The position numbers and the translations under genes were made by a program. This document shows positions 53,653 through 63,469 of a stretch of DNA of 64,000 nucleotides, in pieces. Source of the stretch: Roseivirga thermotolerans (GTDB lineage: Bacteria; Bacteroidota; Bacteroidia; Cytophagales; Cyclobacteriaceae). Position 1 is the stretch's first letter. Every line of letters begins with the position of its first letter. The DNA is taken from the NCBI RefSeq assembly GCF_014653175.1, contig NZ_BNAG01000002.1, forward strand, positions 853,406 through 917,405. The letters are read 5' to 3'. The notes beneath the pieces are model-generated. The model made no database searches and was not told where the DNA came from. It worked only from the letters and a program-made list of their open reading frames with translations.

Positions 53653-54618
53653 ATGACGAAAGAAAACGTAAAAGTGCTGATTATTGGATCTGGCCCTGCC
53701 GGATATACTGCCGCTATTTATGCCTCTAGAGCCGGTTTAAACCCTGTTTTGTATACAGGAGGAGAGCCTGGAGGACAGCTAACGACTACCAACGATGTTG
53801 AGAACTTTCCGGGGTACCCCGATGGTGTAAACGGTCCGCAAATGATGGTAGATCTTCAAAAGCAGGCAGAGCGATTCGGTACTCAAGTGCGTTACGGAGT
53901 TGTCACAAAAGTAGACTTCTCGTCATATCCTCATACCGTTTGGGTAGACGATAAGCATGAAGTAACGGCCGAGGCTGTGATTATTTCAACAGGTGCCAGT
54001 GCCAAATACCTTGGTTTAGAGTCTGAGAAAACATTTGCCAACAAAGGAGTATCGGCTTGTGCCGTTTGTGATGGCTTCTTCTACAGAGGTAAAAATGTGG
54101 CCGTAGTTGGCGGTGGTGATACTGCTGCTGAAGAAGCTACTTATTTGGCTAACCTTTGTCCTAAAGTATACCTTCTGGTTCGAAGAGACGAAATGAGAGC
54201 GTCCACCATTATGCAGGAGAGAGTGAAAAACACTCCTAACATAGAAATCTTATGGAATACAGAAGCCGAAGAGGTTTTGGGAGATGATAGCGGTGTAACG
54301 GGGGTTAGGGTAATAAATAATGAAACCGGAGAGAAACGAGAGTTGGAGATTAGTGGTTTCTTTGTTGCTATAGGCCATAAACCCAATACAGATATTTTCA
54401 AAGACTATCTTGAGATGGATGAAACCGGATATCTCATTGTACAACCCGGTAGTACCAAAACCAATGTAGAAGGGGTTTTTGCTACGGGCGATGCAGCCGA
54501 TAGAATTTATCGTCAGGCCGTAACAGCTGCAGGTACCGGTTGTATGGGGGCATTAGATGCTGAGCGATTTCTCGCAGAAAAGGAGTTTGAAAAAGAATCA
54601 GAAAAGGAGATGGCTTAA
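53653..54618 (+). CDS. trxB: Thioredoxin reductase (NADPH)
   Basis: TrxB reduces thioredoxin with NADPH through FAD and a redox disulphide. From ATG 53653 the product is 321 aa: FAD motif IIGSGPAGYTAAIYASRAG near residue 10, active site CAVCDG near 138-143, NADPH motif VVGGGDTAAEEA near 155, and the C-terminal VFATGDAADRIYRQ FAD motif. The open frame extends upstream to a GTG at 53581 directly after the rpoD terminator, but the extra 24 residues are not part of the fold. The ATG at 53653 also has an AAGGAG just before it, though close. Confidence 0.95.
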   Translation: MTKENVKVLIIGSGPAGYTAAIYASRAGLNPVLYTGGEPGGQLTTTNDVENFPGYPDGVNGPQMMVDLQKQAERFGTQVRYGVVTKVDFSSYPHTVWVDDKHEVTAEAVIISTGASAKYLGLESEKTFANKGVSACAVCDGFFYRGKNVAVVGGGDTAAEEATYLANLCPKVYLLVRRDEMRASTIMQERVKNTPNIEILWNTEAEEVLGDDSGVTGVRVINNETGEKRELEISGFFVAIGHKPNTDIFKDYLEMDETGYLIVQPGSTKTNVEGVFATGDAADRIYRQAVTAAGTGCMGALDAERFLAEKEFEKESEKEMA

Positions 54619-54645
54619 TCTCCCTTTTTTCACTAATCAATAGTA

Positions 54646-55362
54646 ATGAAATTAGATATTCTGGCGTTGGCCGCCCACCCTGATGATGTAGAACTTTCGT
54701 GTGCTGGAACCCTCGTAAAGGCGGTTTCGATGGGGAAGAAGGCTGGGATTGTCGACTTTACTCAAGGAGAATTGGGCACGCGGGGAACTCCTGAAATACG
54801 AATGCAGGAAGCCCAAGCCTCGGCAAAAATCATGGGGCTTTCCGCACGGGAAAATCTAGGCTTTCGTGATGGTTTCTTTACCAACGATGAAGCACATCAG
54901 CTTGAAGTCATAAAAATGATCAGAAAGTACAGGCCAGAGATTGTACTGGCTAATGCCATTAGTGATAGGCACAGCGATCATGGAAGAGCTTCTGAGTTGG
55001 CTCGTGAGGCCTGTTTTTTAGCCGGGCTTACCATGATAAAAACGGAACACGAGGGGCAAAAACAAGAAGCCTGGCGGCCCAAAACCGTATATCACTACAT
55101 TCAGAGTATCCCTCATGATCCCGATATAATTGTTGATGTCTCTTCGGCCTGGTCAACCAAGCTAGCAGCAATAAAGGCATTCAAATCGCAGTTTCACGAT
55201 CCTGAATCCAAAGAACCGGCTACCTATATTTCCTCTCCGGAATTTTTAAACATGATTGAGGCCAGAGGTATTCATTATGGCCATGAAATAGGAGTGAAAT
55301 ACGGTGAAGGCTTTACTGTAGAAAGAACTCCCGGTGTAAGCTCAATCTTCGACCTCGTTTAG
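54646..55362 (+). CDS. bshB1: Bacillithiol biosynthesis deacetylase BshB1
   Basis: The 238-aa LmbE/PIG-L-fold zinc enzyme matches BshB1: ALAAHPDDVELSCAGTL (zinc motif AHPDD, residues 8-12), FTQGELGTRGTPEIRMQEA, NLGFRDGFF, and the zinc histidine in SDRHSDHGRASELA. It removes acetyl from N-acetylglucosaminyl-malate during synthesis of the thiol bacillithiol. It lies 27 bp after trxB on the same strand, so two thiol-redox genes are probably co-transcribed. Confidence 0.95.
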   Translation: MKLDILALAAHPDDVELSCAGTLVKAVSMGKKAGIVDFTQGELGTRGTPEIRMQEAQASAKIMGLSARENLGFRDGFFTNDEAHQLEVIKMIRKYRPEIVLANAISDRHSDHGRASELAREACFLAGLTMIKTEHEGQKQEAWRPKTVYHYIQSIPHDPDIIVDVSSAWSTKLAAIKAFKSQFHDPESKEPATYISSPEFLNMIEARGIHYGHEIGVKYGEGFTVERTPGVSSIFDLV

Positions 55363-55522
55363 AAGAACCACTGTAGACGGTTTGCGCTGCAATGCTGCCC
55401 ATCGTCACGAGTTTAGAGTTCATTAAGGGGTGGCCTTCATTATTCCAAGATACTTCCACAGGCTTCTGAGCGTAGCTAGGGGTTGAACTCAAATCGAATG
55501 GCAAAACAGTTACGGCAATCAA
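55313..55522 (-). pseudogene. Possible remnant of an exported protein downstream of pdxH
   Basis: On the minus strand a frame without a good start codon reads FALIAVTVLPFDLSSTPSYA, then QKPVEVSWNNEGHPL. It looks like a hydrophobic signal segment, a cleavage site and a mature start, and runs on for about 60 residues into the 3' end of bshB1 on the other strand. It begins inside the pdxH stop overlap (TTGA). It may be a decayed gene, a TTG-started small secreted protein or chance. Confidence 0.2.
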
Positions 55523-56163
55523 GGCGAAAGCCGACTAATTTTCCAGTGGCCTTTGGCTTGTTTTTCATAAAGCAGCCGATCGTGCAATCGGTTTTGCCTT
55601 CCCTGCCAAAACTCAAATGAAGTAGGTTCAATACGGTAGCCTCCCCAAAAATCGGGCAAAGGCACTTTTCCCTCTTTAAACTTTTGTTTCATTTCTGCCA
55701 GTTTCATTTCGAGTATAGAACGCGAACTAATGACCTGACTTTGTTGAGAAACCCAGGCTCCCAACTGGCTGCCATGAGGCCGACTGGTAAAGTATTTTAA
55801 TGACTCTTTGGCCGAAACCTTTTTGGCGACTCCCTGAATGAAAACCTGCCGCTCCATGGCGTACCAGGGAAATAACACACTTACCTGATTGTTCTTTTCA
55901 ATATGGCGCGCCTTTCTACTTTTATAGTTGGTGTAAAAGACCAAACCGCTATGATCCAGGGCTTTCATAAGAACGGTGCGCTGAAAAGGCCTGTTCATTT
56001 CATCTACTGTACTCAACACCATGGCGTTAGGTTCCAGCAATTCTCCTGACTGCGCTTCTCCAAACCATTTTTCGAACTGTACAAAGGGGCTTTCGTTGGC
56101 CGATTCTACATCGAGAGCAGCTTTGGTATATTCCTGTCGGAGATCAGCAATGGATTTGGTCAT
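55519..56163 (-). CDS. pdxH: Pyridoxamine 5'-phosphate oxidase
   Basis: PdxH oxidises pyridoxine or pyridoxamine 5'-phosphate to pyridoxal phosphate with FMN. The 214-aa protein has the N-terminal LRQEYTKAALD segment, FMN-binding RTVLMKALDHSGLVFYTNYKSRKARHIEKN, substrate residues in the SRPHGSQLGAWVSQQSQVISSR stretch and the C-terminal signature EFWQGRQNRLHDRLLYE. Length is normal. It is divergent from yqgE (101-bp gap). Confidence 0.97.
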   Translation of the reverse strand: MTKSIADLRQEYTKAALDVESANESPFVQFEKWFGEAQSGELLEPNAMVLSTVDEMNRPFQRTVLMKALDHSGLVFYTNYKSRKARHIEKNNQVSVLFPWYAMERQVFIQGVAKKVSAKESLKYFTSRPHGSQLGAWVSQQSQVISSRSILEMKLAEMKQKFKEGKVPLPDFWGGYRIEPTSFEFWQGRQNRLHDRLLYEKQAKGHWKISRLSP

Positions 56164-56264
56164 AAGCAGTTTTTTTATTCAGGTAACAAATTTAAGCACT
56201 AAAGTTTTTCCTTTTCGTTAGGCAAAGTAAAGATGCATTTATAATTTCCATTCAAATCGATTAT

Positions 56265-56840
56265 ATGTTTGAATACGACAAAAATATTCCGGACCCGGAG
56301 CGAGGAGACTTTCTAATCTCAGAGCCATTTTTGAACGATCCAAACTTTGAGCGAACGGTAATTTTGGTTTGTGAACATTCAGAAGAAGGTACCTTTGGTT
56401 TGGTACTCAACAAAATGAGCGACCTTACATTAAGCGATGTAATGGATGAGTCGATTAATTTTAACGGTTACCTCAATATTGGTGGGCCGGTAGAACAAAA
56501 CACACTACATTTCGTCCACAGGTTAGCCGATCAGATTCCGGGATCCATTGCCTTAGGAGAGGATTTGCATTGGAGTGGAGATTTCGAGCACATTAAATTC
56601 ATGCTCAATTCTGGGCTGCTAAAAGAAGACGACATACAGTTTTACTTAGGTTATTCCGGTTGGGGCTCAGGACAGCTGAGGGAGGAACTCGATAGACAGT
56701 CTTGGTTTGTGAGAAAGAAAGCAACTGCCCGGGAAGTGTTCGACCTGGAGTCCGACATTCTTTGGAAGTCCATTTTGAAGCAAATGGGGGGGAAATATAA
56801 GGTGTTTTCAAATTACCCGGTAGACCCACGTTTAAATTGA
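56265..56840 (+). CDS. YqgE/AlgH-family protein
   Basis: The 191-aa protein has the family signatures GDFLISEPFLNDPNFERTVILVCEH, GTFGLVLNK, IGGPVEQNTLHFVH and the YLGYSGWGSGQLREEL motif. The biochemical role of the family is not known; AlgH was linked to alginate regulation in Pseudomonas. The gene is followed after 57 bp by the DUF349 gene and may be co-transcribed with it. Confidence 0.92.
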   Translation: MFEYDKNIPDPERGDFLISEPFLNDPNFERTVILVCEHSEEGTFGLVLNKMSDLTLSDVMDESINFNGYLNIGGPVEQNTLHFVHRLADQIPGSIALGEDLHWSGDFEHIKFMLNSGLLKEDDIQFYLGYSGWGSGQLREELDRQSWFVRKKATAREVFDLESDILWKSILKQMGGKYKVFSNYPVDPRLN

Positions 56841-56897
56841 TTCTTTTACTAAATTTGGTTTCGTAACGGTGCGGTGCAAACCGATAGATCTAAAGAT

Positions 56898-58910
56898 ATG
56901 AGCGAAGAAAAGAACATGCAGCAGGGAGATCAGGAGGAGAAAAACGATCTGACTGAAAATCAACAGGAAACTACTCAGCAGGCAACAGCTGAAAATTCTA
57001 TACAACAACCGGAAGAGGCCATAACCGAAGGCGCTGAAGAACCGAAAAACAGTTCGGAAGAAGATAGCCTGAAGGGGCAAGAGGAAGAGAAGGAAAAACT
57101 GACCGGACAGACTGAACAGAACACTGGCGAGAAAAAACTCGAAAGTGAAGACGATCTGCACAACGACTCTGAAGAGGATGAGGAGGAAGATCATGAGGAA
57201 GAACTCCCGGATTATTCTGAATACAGCAGAGAACAGTTGGTAGAGGTTATAGAAGAACTTGCTCAGCAAGATACGTTCAAACGATCGGATCGTATTTTAG
57301 CCGAAATCGTACCTATCTTCGAAGATCTTGAACAAGGCCTTAGACAGGAGGCCCTTAACAAGTACCTTGCTGAGGGAGGAGAAGAAGATAGCTTTGAGTT
57401 CCGTCACGATGAACTGTTCAATCGGTTTGATGCCAGCCACCGTTTAATTCGCGATAGAAAGCATAATTACTACAAAGAGAAAGAAGCTGCCAGAACACGT
57501 AACCTGGCAAAAAAAGAAGAGCTTCTCGATCAGTTGAGAGAGTTGGTCGATGGTGAGTCGGCCACTACCAGCATTAAACCTATAAAAGATATTCAGGAAG
57601 CCTGGAAACAGGTGGGGCCTGTTCCGCCTCAGCACAATAAAACTCTATGGGCCAATTATAACGCTCTGCTGGATCGCTTCTTTAATAACCGTCATATTCT
57701 TTTTGAACTCAAAGAGTTAGACCGAAAGAAAAACCTGGAGGCCAAAACAGAGCTTTGCGAAAAGGCTGAGGCTCTGGATAAGCTCACTAACATTAAAGAT
57801 GCGGTAATTCAACTCAACGAATTGCACGAGGAGTACAAGCACATTGGTCCGGTACCAAAAGAAGTACAAGAAGAGCTTTGGCAACGGTTTAAAAATGCTT
57901 CGGACAAAATATACAAGAAGCGCAAGGAGTACCTGGAAGAGCTCAAGTCTGACCTCAAAGAAAACTTGGAGAAGAAGGAAGCTCTTGTAAAAGAGTTAGA
58001 ACCTTTTACTGAGTTTACATCAGACAGAATAAATGCCTGGAATGCCAAAACCAAAGAGATTTTGGCTATTCAGAAGAAGTGGGATGCCATTGGTGGTGTT
58101 CCCCGCGACAAGGCCAAAGAGGTAAATAAAGGCTTTTGGGGTAATTTTAAGGCATTCTTTGCCAATAAGAATGAGTTCTTTAAGCAGTTAGAAGGTCAGC
58201 GTAAGGAGAATCTGGAGAAGAAAGAGGCGCTGGTAGCCGAGGCGGAAGCTTTGCAAGAAAGTCATGAATGGGAGCAGACAGCCGAAAAATTGAAAGACTT
58301 GCAGCGCAGATGGAAGGAAATAGGCCCTGTGCCTGAAAAGAAAAGGAACGAGGTTTATGAGCGTTTCAAAAAGGCTTGCGATACTTTCTTTAACAACAGG
58401 CGGTCGCATCAGAATAAGGCTGAAGCCAAGTTTGTAGAAAACCAAAAGGCAAAAGAGGAAATAATAAATCAGCTTAATACGAAAGCCAAGTCCGGAGAGG
58501 CTTCTGAAGATGAGCTAATGGAACTTGTAGAGCAGTTCAATCAGATAGGCTTTGTGCCGAGAAATGCTATTAAAACTATTGAGGGACAATTCTCTGAGGC
58601 ACTGGAAAACTATGTGGCGCAACTGGGTCTTGAAGAGAATGAAGCTGAGTCGCTTATTATTAGGGCCGAAATGTCTGGCCTGCAAAGTGGCCCGGGTGGC
58701 AACAGGAGACTGAATAAAAAAGAAGCGGCATTGAGAAGAAAGATAGGCGAGCTGGAAGACAACATTGCCTTATGGAGAAACAACCTATCGTTTTTTGCTA
58801 ACAGTAAGACTGCGGATAAGCTGAAGGGTGAGTTTGATGAGAAGATCGATAAGGCAGTAGAAGAGGTGAGGGAGTTAAAGAAGCAATTGCGCATTCTTAG
58901 AAGTCTCTGA
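56898..58910 (+). CDS. DUF349 repeat protein
   Basis: The protein (670 aa from the ATG at 56898) starts with about 110 residues of strongly acidic, Gln/Glu-rich low-complexity sequence. Then come several DUF349 repeats of about 75 residues, each a helix pair with the recurring pattern WKxIGPVPxxxxxxLWxRFK (for example AWKQVGPVPPQHNKTLWANY, EYKHIGPVPKEVQEELWQRF, RWKEIGPVPEKKRNEVYERF). A C-terminal coiled coil ends the chain. The function is unknown, and no signal peptide is present. An in-frame GTG at 56874 is less likely as start. Confidence 0.85.
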   Translation: MSEEKNMQQGDQEEKNDLTENQQETTQQATAENSIQQPEEAITEGAEEPKNSSEEDSLKGQEEEKEKLTGQTEQNTGEKKLESEDDLHNDSEEDEEEDHEEELPDYSEYSREQLVEVIEELAQQDTFKRSDRILAEIVPIFEDLEQGLRQEALNKYLAEGGEEDSFEFRHDELFNRFDASHRLIRDRKHNYYKEKEAARTRNLAKKEELLDQLRELVDGESATTSIKPIKDIQEAWKQVGPVPPQHNKTLWANYNALLDRFFNNRHILFELKELDRKKNLEAKTELCEKAEALDKLTNIKDAVIQLNELHEEYKHIGPVPKEVQEELWQRFKNASDKIYKKRKEYLEELKSDLKENLEKKEALVKELEPFTEFTSDRINAWNAKTKEILAIQKKWDAIGGVPRDKAKEVNKGFWGNFKAFFANKNEFFKQLEGQRKENLEKKEALVAEAEALQESHEWEQTAEKLKDLQRRWKEIGPVPEKKRNEVYERFKKACDTFFNNRRSHQNKAEAKFVENQKAKEEIINQLNTKAKSGEASEDELMELVEQFNQIGFVPRNAIKTIEGQFSEALENYVAQLGLEENEAESLIIRAEMSGLQSGPGGNRRLNKKEAALRRKIGELEDNIALWRNNLSFFANSKTADKLKGEFDEKIDKAVEEVRELKKQLRILRSL

Positions 58911-58955
58911 TAATCAAGTACAACCAAAATTGTTGATAATTTTGATGTTTCAGGC

Positions 58956-58986
58956 TTTGCATAATTAATAGTCGCTTCTATCTTTG
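58956..58986 (+). promoter_or_regulatory. Promoter of tRNA-Thr
   Basis: TTTG (58956-58959) and TATCTTTG (58979-58986) are 19 nt apart, an exact consensus match; the tRNA begins 29 nt later. Confidence 0.75.
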
Positions 58987-59015
58987 CACTCGCTTTGAAC
59001 GAAAAGCAAAAAGAA

Positions 59016-59088
<73 letters not shown>

Positions 59089-59100
59089 CTTGAAAACCAA

Positions 59101-59136
59101 AGGGTTACAGTTTGAAAAAGCTGTAACCTTTTTTTA
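59101..59136 (+). terminator. Terminator of tRNA-Thr
   Basis: GGTTACAG (59103-59110) pairs with CTGTAACC (59121-59128), followed by a run of T. The 216 bp from here to the RND gene stop contain no gene; two similar purine-rich stretches (about 59215 and 59334) are noted only. Confidence 0.85.
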
Positions 59137-59352
59137 TTACGTTCATTTTTGTAACCTGTGACTCACTAAGCCTAATAAGGTGTCTATACCCCCAAAGTTC
59201 CTTTCCTAATACTGTGAGGGGAAGAGGTTAGCTGTCTTGGTTTTCATAGACTATTATTGGTGGCACCATCCCAAGCAGTCTGACCGATTGGAGACGGAGT
59301 ATAGCTCTCTCATACCCAACCATCCTTTAGCAGGGAGGGGGAAGAGGAGGTT

Positions 59353-62300
59353 CTAAGCCTTCTTTTTGCTAATAAACCAGTAGGCTAGAGGCACAAAAAA
59401 GAGTGCCGTAAATGTTCCGATTGTGAGCCCACCAATGACGGCAAATACCAGAGGTCGTTGCAGGTCTGCACCAATACCTGAGGAAAAAACCACTGGCAGA
59501 AGTGCCAAAATGGTGGTAATCGAAGTCATGAGTATGGGTTTTAATCGTATTTCACCCGTCTTGGCTATAGCCATGGCAAGTTGTTCTTTATAGGCTGATC
59601 GGTGTGTTTTGTCAATTTGCCTTACCAATCGGTTGATGGTGTCTATCTTGAGTATGGCATCGTTTACCATAATTCCCAGCATAACGATTATTCCAATGGC
59701 CGACATAACGTTGAGGCTACCTCCGCTAAACTGCAGAATGAGCAGGGCCCCTAAAATACCCAGTGGTAATGTGAAAATTACGATCATTGGCTGTACCAGT
59801 GACTCAAATTGAGCCGCCAAAATAAAGTAAAGAAGGGCTACAGAAATTAATAACACAAAAACGAGCTGCCGTAAATTTTCAAGGTCTTCAAAGTAAGTGC
59901 CATCAAAGTCCAGCATCAACCCAGATTCAGCGGCCTTTTCCGGAAGTTGGTTCATAAGCTTTTGAATATCTTGTTCTGATAGTTCTTCCCATTCCATGGA
60001 TTGATAGACGCCCGTTCTATCGGCTGTTATGTTTTTTTCTGTACTGGTAAACGAGAGTTGTACGAATTCGCTGAGTGGATACTCCTGGTTCATTTTGCCG
60101 CGTACGGTAGCTTGTGATAATTGACTTCTTAAGTCGGCCTTCGGGCGTTGTACACGCACGGGAATTACTTCGCCAAAGCGTCTGATTTCAGTAACCAGAT
60201 AACCGTCTAGCGCTTTGCTAAGTACATTCTTTACCTCGTTTTCGCTGATGCCATATGCAGATAGTTTCTGACTATTTATGGTGGCTTCCAGAGCATCTTC
60301 GTAGATGAACCCTTTGCCTTGCAATGGCGCTGTTTCTACCAGTTTGTTTACTTCATTTTCCAGTTCGGTATAGGCCGAATGATCCAGTAATTCGTCATTC
60401 TGAAGAGTTTTCCACTTGGCTGTAAAATAGAAACCTTCCTTATTGAATATTTGATCGAAAGCGTTGGGTGCATCCTGAATAGTTATGCTGGCCTGCGGGT
60501 GCCTGGTTTGCAGGTAGTTTAGCAGCCACAACTCCCCTTGGCGTTTTTCTTCGGCCGAAGGAAAGTTGAAATAAATATCGGCCTGTTCAATACTTCCTTC
60601 ATCCACGGACAGAATAAACTGTTTCAGTCCAATGTCTGATTCAGTGATGGCCTCAATATTCATTTCTTCAAGCAAGGCTTTTATTCTTTGCATACTTGTA
60701 GCCGCATCAATAGGCTCGTTCCAACTTAACTGTAGAAGTGTTTCTGTTTTTTCAATTTCAGGTAATCCTTTTTTGTCGATGAAGTTAACCATCCAGTAGC
60801 AACCAGGGATGAGTAGCAGCAGTAGAAGAAAGCTCACTATTCTAAATCGCCAGAGGGCTCGGTAAATCAGTTTGTATACCTTTAATATTCCTCTGAATAT
60901 AAAGCTGTCTTCTTTTATAGTTCCCTTGTGGTGTTGAAAAAACATGCGGTATAGTAGGGGAAGCAGTACAAAGGCAACCATTAGCGAGGTACCTAAAATT
61001 ATGGCCACCGAAACGGCCTGGTCGTAAAAAAGTGCTCCCGATAGCCCATTCAAAAAGACAAGAGGTATAAAAACGGCCAGGGTGGTTAATACCGAACTGA
61101 TTAGAGGGGCCATAACTTCGTTAACACCGGTTATGCAGGCGTCAATAAGTGAGTGACCCTCTTTTCTTTTGCGGGTAATATTATCAATAACAATTATGGC
61201 ATTGTCGATGAGCATTCCCAGTCCAAGGGCCAGGCCACTTAATGAAATAATATTGATGCTTAAACCGGCCGCGCGAAACAGTAAAAAACTGATGACTAGG
61301 GACACAGGAAGTGTAATGCCCATTATAATGGGCATTCTAACATTGCCCATAAATAGAAAAAGAACGGCAAAGGCAAAAATACCACCATATACAAGACTGG
61401 TTTTCAGGTTGTTTATACCTGCATTTAGCAAGTTACTTTGATCCTGAGTCATGTGAAAACTCACTTTCGGATAGTCCTTTTTAAACTGTTCTACTGCCTC
61501 GTAAACCAAAGGAACCAACTCGGTCATTTTAGCACTATTTTGTTTGTGAATGGTAATGACCAAGCCTTCTTCTTTGCCGAACAGGTGATAGCCCAATACT
61601 TTTTCGGGTTGGTAAGCTACGGTAGCCACACGGTGCAAAGGCACAATGTCACCCTTTGAATTAATCAATGGGAGGTTCTTAATTTCTTCTAAGTTGCCAA
61701 GCCGGTTGGCCATGCGCACGAAGTAGCGATACTGCCCATCTTTAATAGATAGTTGACCTAACTCTTGATTGGCACTTTGTAAAACTTGTCCAATTTGCTC
61801 TTCGGGAATCGTAAGGGCCTGTAGTTTGGCCCGGTCTGGCATAATGGCTATGAACTCATCGCGAAACCCATTGATGTCTACAATAGAAACTCCTGAAAGT
61901 TGTTCAATCCGTTTTTTCAGTACTCTTTCGGCCAACTTAGATACTTCGATGAAGTCGGATGGGGATTTGGGTATAAGCTGAAGTCTGATTATGGGGATGT
62001 CGGAGGTATTGATACGGATAATTCTAGGCCTGTCCATACCTCTGGGAAGAGTCTCCTGCAATCGGTCTATCTTTTCATTGATTTCTATATAGGCAAGATC
62101 CATGCGGGTACCGTAGTTGAACTCAAGCCTTATGAGTCCGGTTTCACTGCCTGCCGTACTTTCAATGGACTTTAAGTTGTTGAGCGAGTTGAGTTCTGAC
62201 CGGATGGGACGTAAGACACTGTTTTCGATAATTCGGGAAGGAGTATTTGGGTAGTCTGCTTTAATGACAACCGAGGGTACTTCTATATTGGGTAGTAGGG

Positions 62301-62397
62301 AAACGGGGAGTTGGCGAATGGCCAATACACTAAAGAAAAGTATACCAATAAAGGACAAAAATACCGCAATGGGCCTGTTAATGAGGAACTTTACCAT
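59353..62397 (-). CDS. RND-superfamily efflux permease
   Basis: The 1014-aa protein has the RND layout: first helix near residues 10-30, a large periplasmic domain, helices 2-6 (about 330-480), a second helix near 525, a second periplasmic domain and helices 8-12 (about 855-1010). GLALGLGMLIDNAIIVIDNI in helix 4 carries a single relay Asp followed by Asn instead of the Asp-Asp of AcrB, as in many Bacteroidota HAE-type pumps. It expels drugs, metals or metabolites using protons; the substrate is not known. The adaptor gene ends 8 bp upstream. No outer-membrane TolC partner is in the window. Confidence 0.93.
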   Translation of the reverse strand: MVKFLINRPIAVFLSFIGILFFSVLAIRQLPVSLLPNIEVPSVVIKADYPNTPSRIIENSVLRPIRSELNSLNNLKSIESTAGSETGLIRLEFNYGTRMDLAYIEINEKIDRLQETLPRGMDRPRIIRINTSDIPIIRLQLIPKSPSDFIEVSKLAERVLKKRIEQLSGVSIVDINGFRDEFIAIMPDRAKLQALTIPEEQIGQVLQSANQELGQLSIKDGQYRYFVRMANRLGNLEEIKNLPLINSKGDIVPLHRVATVAYQPEKVLGYHLFGKEEGLVITIHKQNSAKMTELVPLVYEAVEQFKKDYPKVSFHMTQDQSNLLNAGINNLKTSLVYGGIFAFAVLFLFMGNVRMPIIMGITLPVSLVISFLLFRAAGLSINIISLSGLALGLGMLIDNAIIVIDNITRKRKEGHSLIDACITGVNEVMAPLISSVLTTLAVFIPLVFLNGLSGALFYDQAVSVAIILGTSLMVAFVLLPLLYRMFFQHHKGTIKEDSFIFRGILKVYKLIYRALWRFRIVSFLLLLLLIPGCYWMVNFIDKKGLPEIEKTETLLQLSWNEPIDAATSMQRIKALLEEMNIEAITESDIGLKQFILSVDEGSIEQADIYFNFPSAEEKRQGELWLLNYLQTRHPQASITIQDAPNAFDQIFNKEGFYFTAKWKTLQNDELLDHSAYTELENEVNKLVETAPLQGKGFIYEDALEATINSQKLSAYGISENEVKNVLSKALDGYLVTEIRRFGEVIPVRVQRPKADLRSQLSQATVRGKMNQEYPLSEFVQLSFTSTEKNITADRTGVYQSMEWEELSEQDIQKLMNQLPEKAAESGLMLDFDGTYFEDLENLRQLVFVLLISVALLYFILAAQFESLVQPMIVIFTLPLGILGALLILQFSGGSLNVMSAIGIIVMLGIMVNDAILKIDTINRLVRQIDKTHRSAYKEQLAMAIAKTGEIRLKPILMTSITTILALLPVVFSSGIGADLQRPLVFAVIGGLTIGTFTALFFVPLAYWFISKKKA

Positions 62398-62405
62398 GGG
62401 TTTGC

Positions 62406-63461
62406 TTAGTTCGTTTGTCCGTTCATCTGGGCTTTCACTACTCTTGCCTCATGAGCCAATTGGATATTGTTGGTAATAATAACCTCATCGCCACTGTTTA
62501 TACCACTGGTTATTTCAATATCTACTCCATTGTCTTTGCCTACTTCAACATATTTCCATTGCGCAAGCCCATCTACCATCGTAAACACTACCGGGCGACC
62601 TGACTTTATTACTACGGCTTCGCGCGGAACCAAAACTGATTCTGATTGTGGGGCACGAATAACCGCTTGAGCATTCATCCCGGGCAATAAACCTTGGGCG
62701 TCTGATAGCAAGAGTTTTACCTCGACCATTCCTTTCTCGTCTACTTTAGGGTTTATTTCTATGAGAGTACCTTCATACAGTTTGTCGGGGAAGGCAAGGG
62801 GATAAATATCGGCCTTAAGGCCTAGTTTTATACTGCCATAATCAGACTCTAAGATATTAGCAGTCAGTACCATTTGGTTGGGTGTGTATACTACACAAAG
62901 GTCTTTTCCTGCAGAAATAATGTTGCCTTGCTTTTCCTCAAGACCTGCAATAACCCCAGCAATAGGAGCTTTAACCAGCGTTTTTTCCAGATTGAGCTGG
63001 GCTTCTTGCAAGTTGAGCCGGGCATCTTTTAATCCGGATGCCAGCTGTAGGGTTTGAATGGCTTCTTCGGTTATTCTTGTTCGGCCGAGGGAGTCAGATC
63101 GGTATTGTATTAAGGCCTTTTCAAGGGCTAACTTCGCTTTTTCTAAAGCAAATTTTTCATTGGTGTTTTGCAGTTCAGCCAAAACCTGTCCGGCTCTTAC
63201 TTCCTGGCCATTTTTGATGTTGAGTTTTTCCAGATAGCCCGAGCCCTGAAAAGTTATCTTCAGTTCGTTGGCTGATGCCAGTTGTCCTGAAGCATTGATG
63301 CGGTATTCGAAAGTGCCGAACCGGGCACGGGCGGTGACTACCTCTGTAGGTTTTACTTGTGACCGTAGCGCTTCAGTATTTGGTTCTTCAATTTTTTGCG
63401 ATTGCTTCTGGCAGCTATAAAGAGTAAAGAAAAAAAGTACTCCAAGTATTGTGTTTTTCAT
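62406..63461 (-). CDS. RND efflux periplasmic adaptor (HlyD/MFP family) lipoprotein
   Basis: The 351-aa product has a lipoprotein signal with lipobox LYSC (Cys17). Then come a membrane-proximal strand region, the lipoyl half-motifs (GSGYLEKLNIKNGQEVRAGQVLAEL near residues 75-99; LVKAPIAGVIAGLEEKQGNII near 155-175) flanking a helical hairpin, a beta barrel and the C-terminal domain. It links the RND pump to an outer-membrane channel. It starts the operon, and an inverted repeat (63470-63504) sits just before its start. Confidence 0.93.
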   Translation of the reverse strand: MKNTILGVLFFFTLYSCQKQSQKIEEPNTEALRSQVKPTEVVTARARFGTFEYRINASGQLASANELKITFQGSGYLEKLNIKNGQEVRAGQVLAELQNTNEKFALEKAKLALEKALIQYRSDSLGRTRITEEAIQTLQLASGLKDARLNLQEAQLNLEKTLVKAPIAGVIAGLEEKQGNIISAGKDLCVVYTPNQMVLTANILESDYGSIKLGLKADIYPLAFPDKLYEGTLIEINPKVDEKGMVEVKLLLSDAQGLLPGMNAQAVIRAPQSESVLVPREAVVIKSGRPVVFTMVDGLAQWKYVEVGKDNGVDIEITSGINSGDEVIITNNIQLAHEARVVKAQMNGQTN

Positions 63462-63469
63462 TAGGCTAA

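Noticed and set aside
59205..59352. Two similar GAGGGGAAGAGG-type purine-rich stretches after tRNA-Thr
   Set aside because: Similarity covers only about 15 bp, low complexity, and no inverted ends or other copies are visible.
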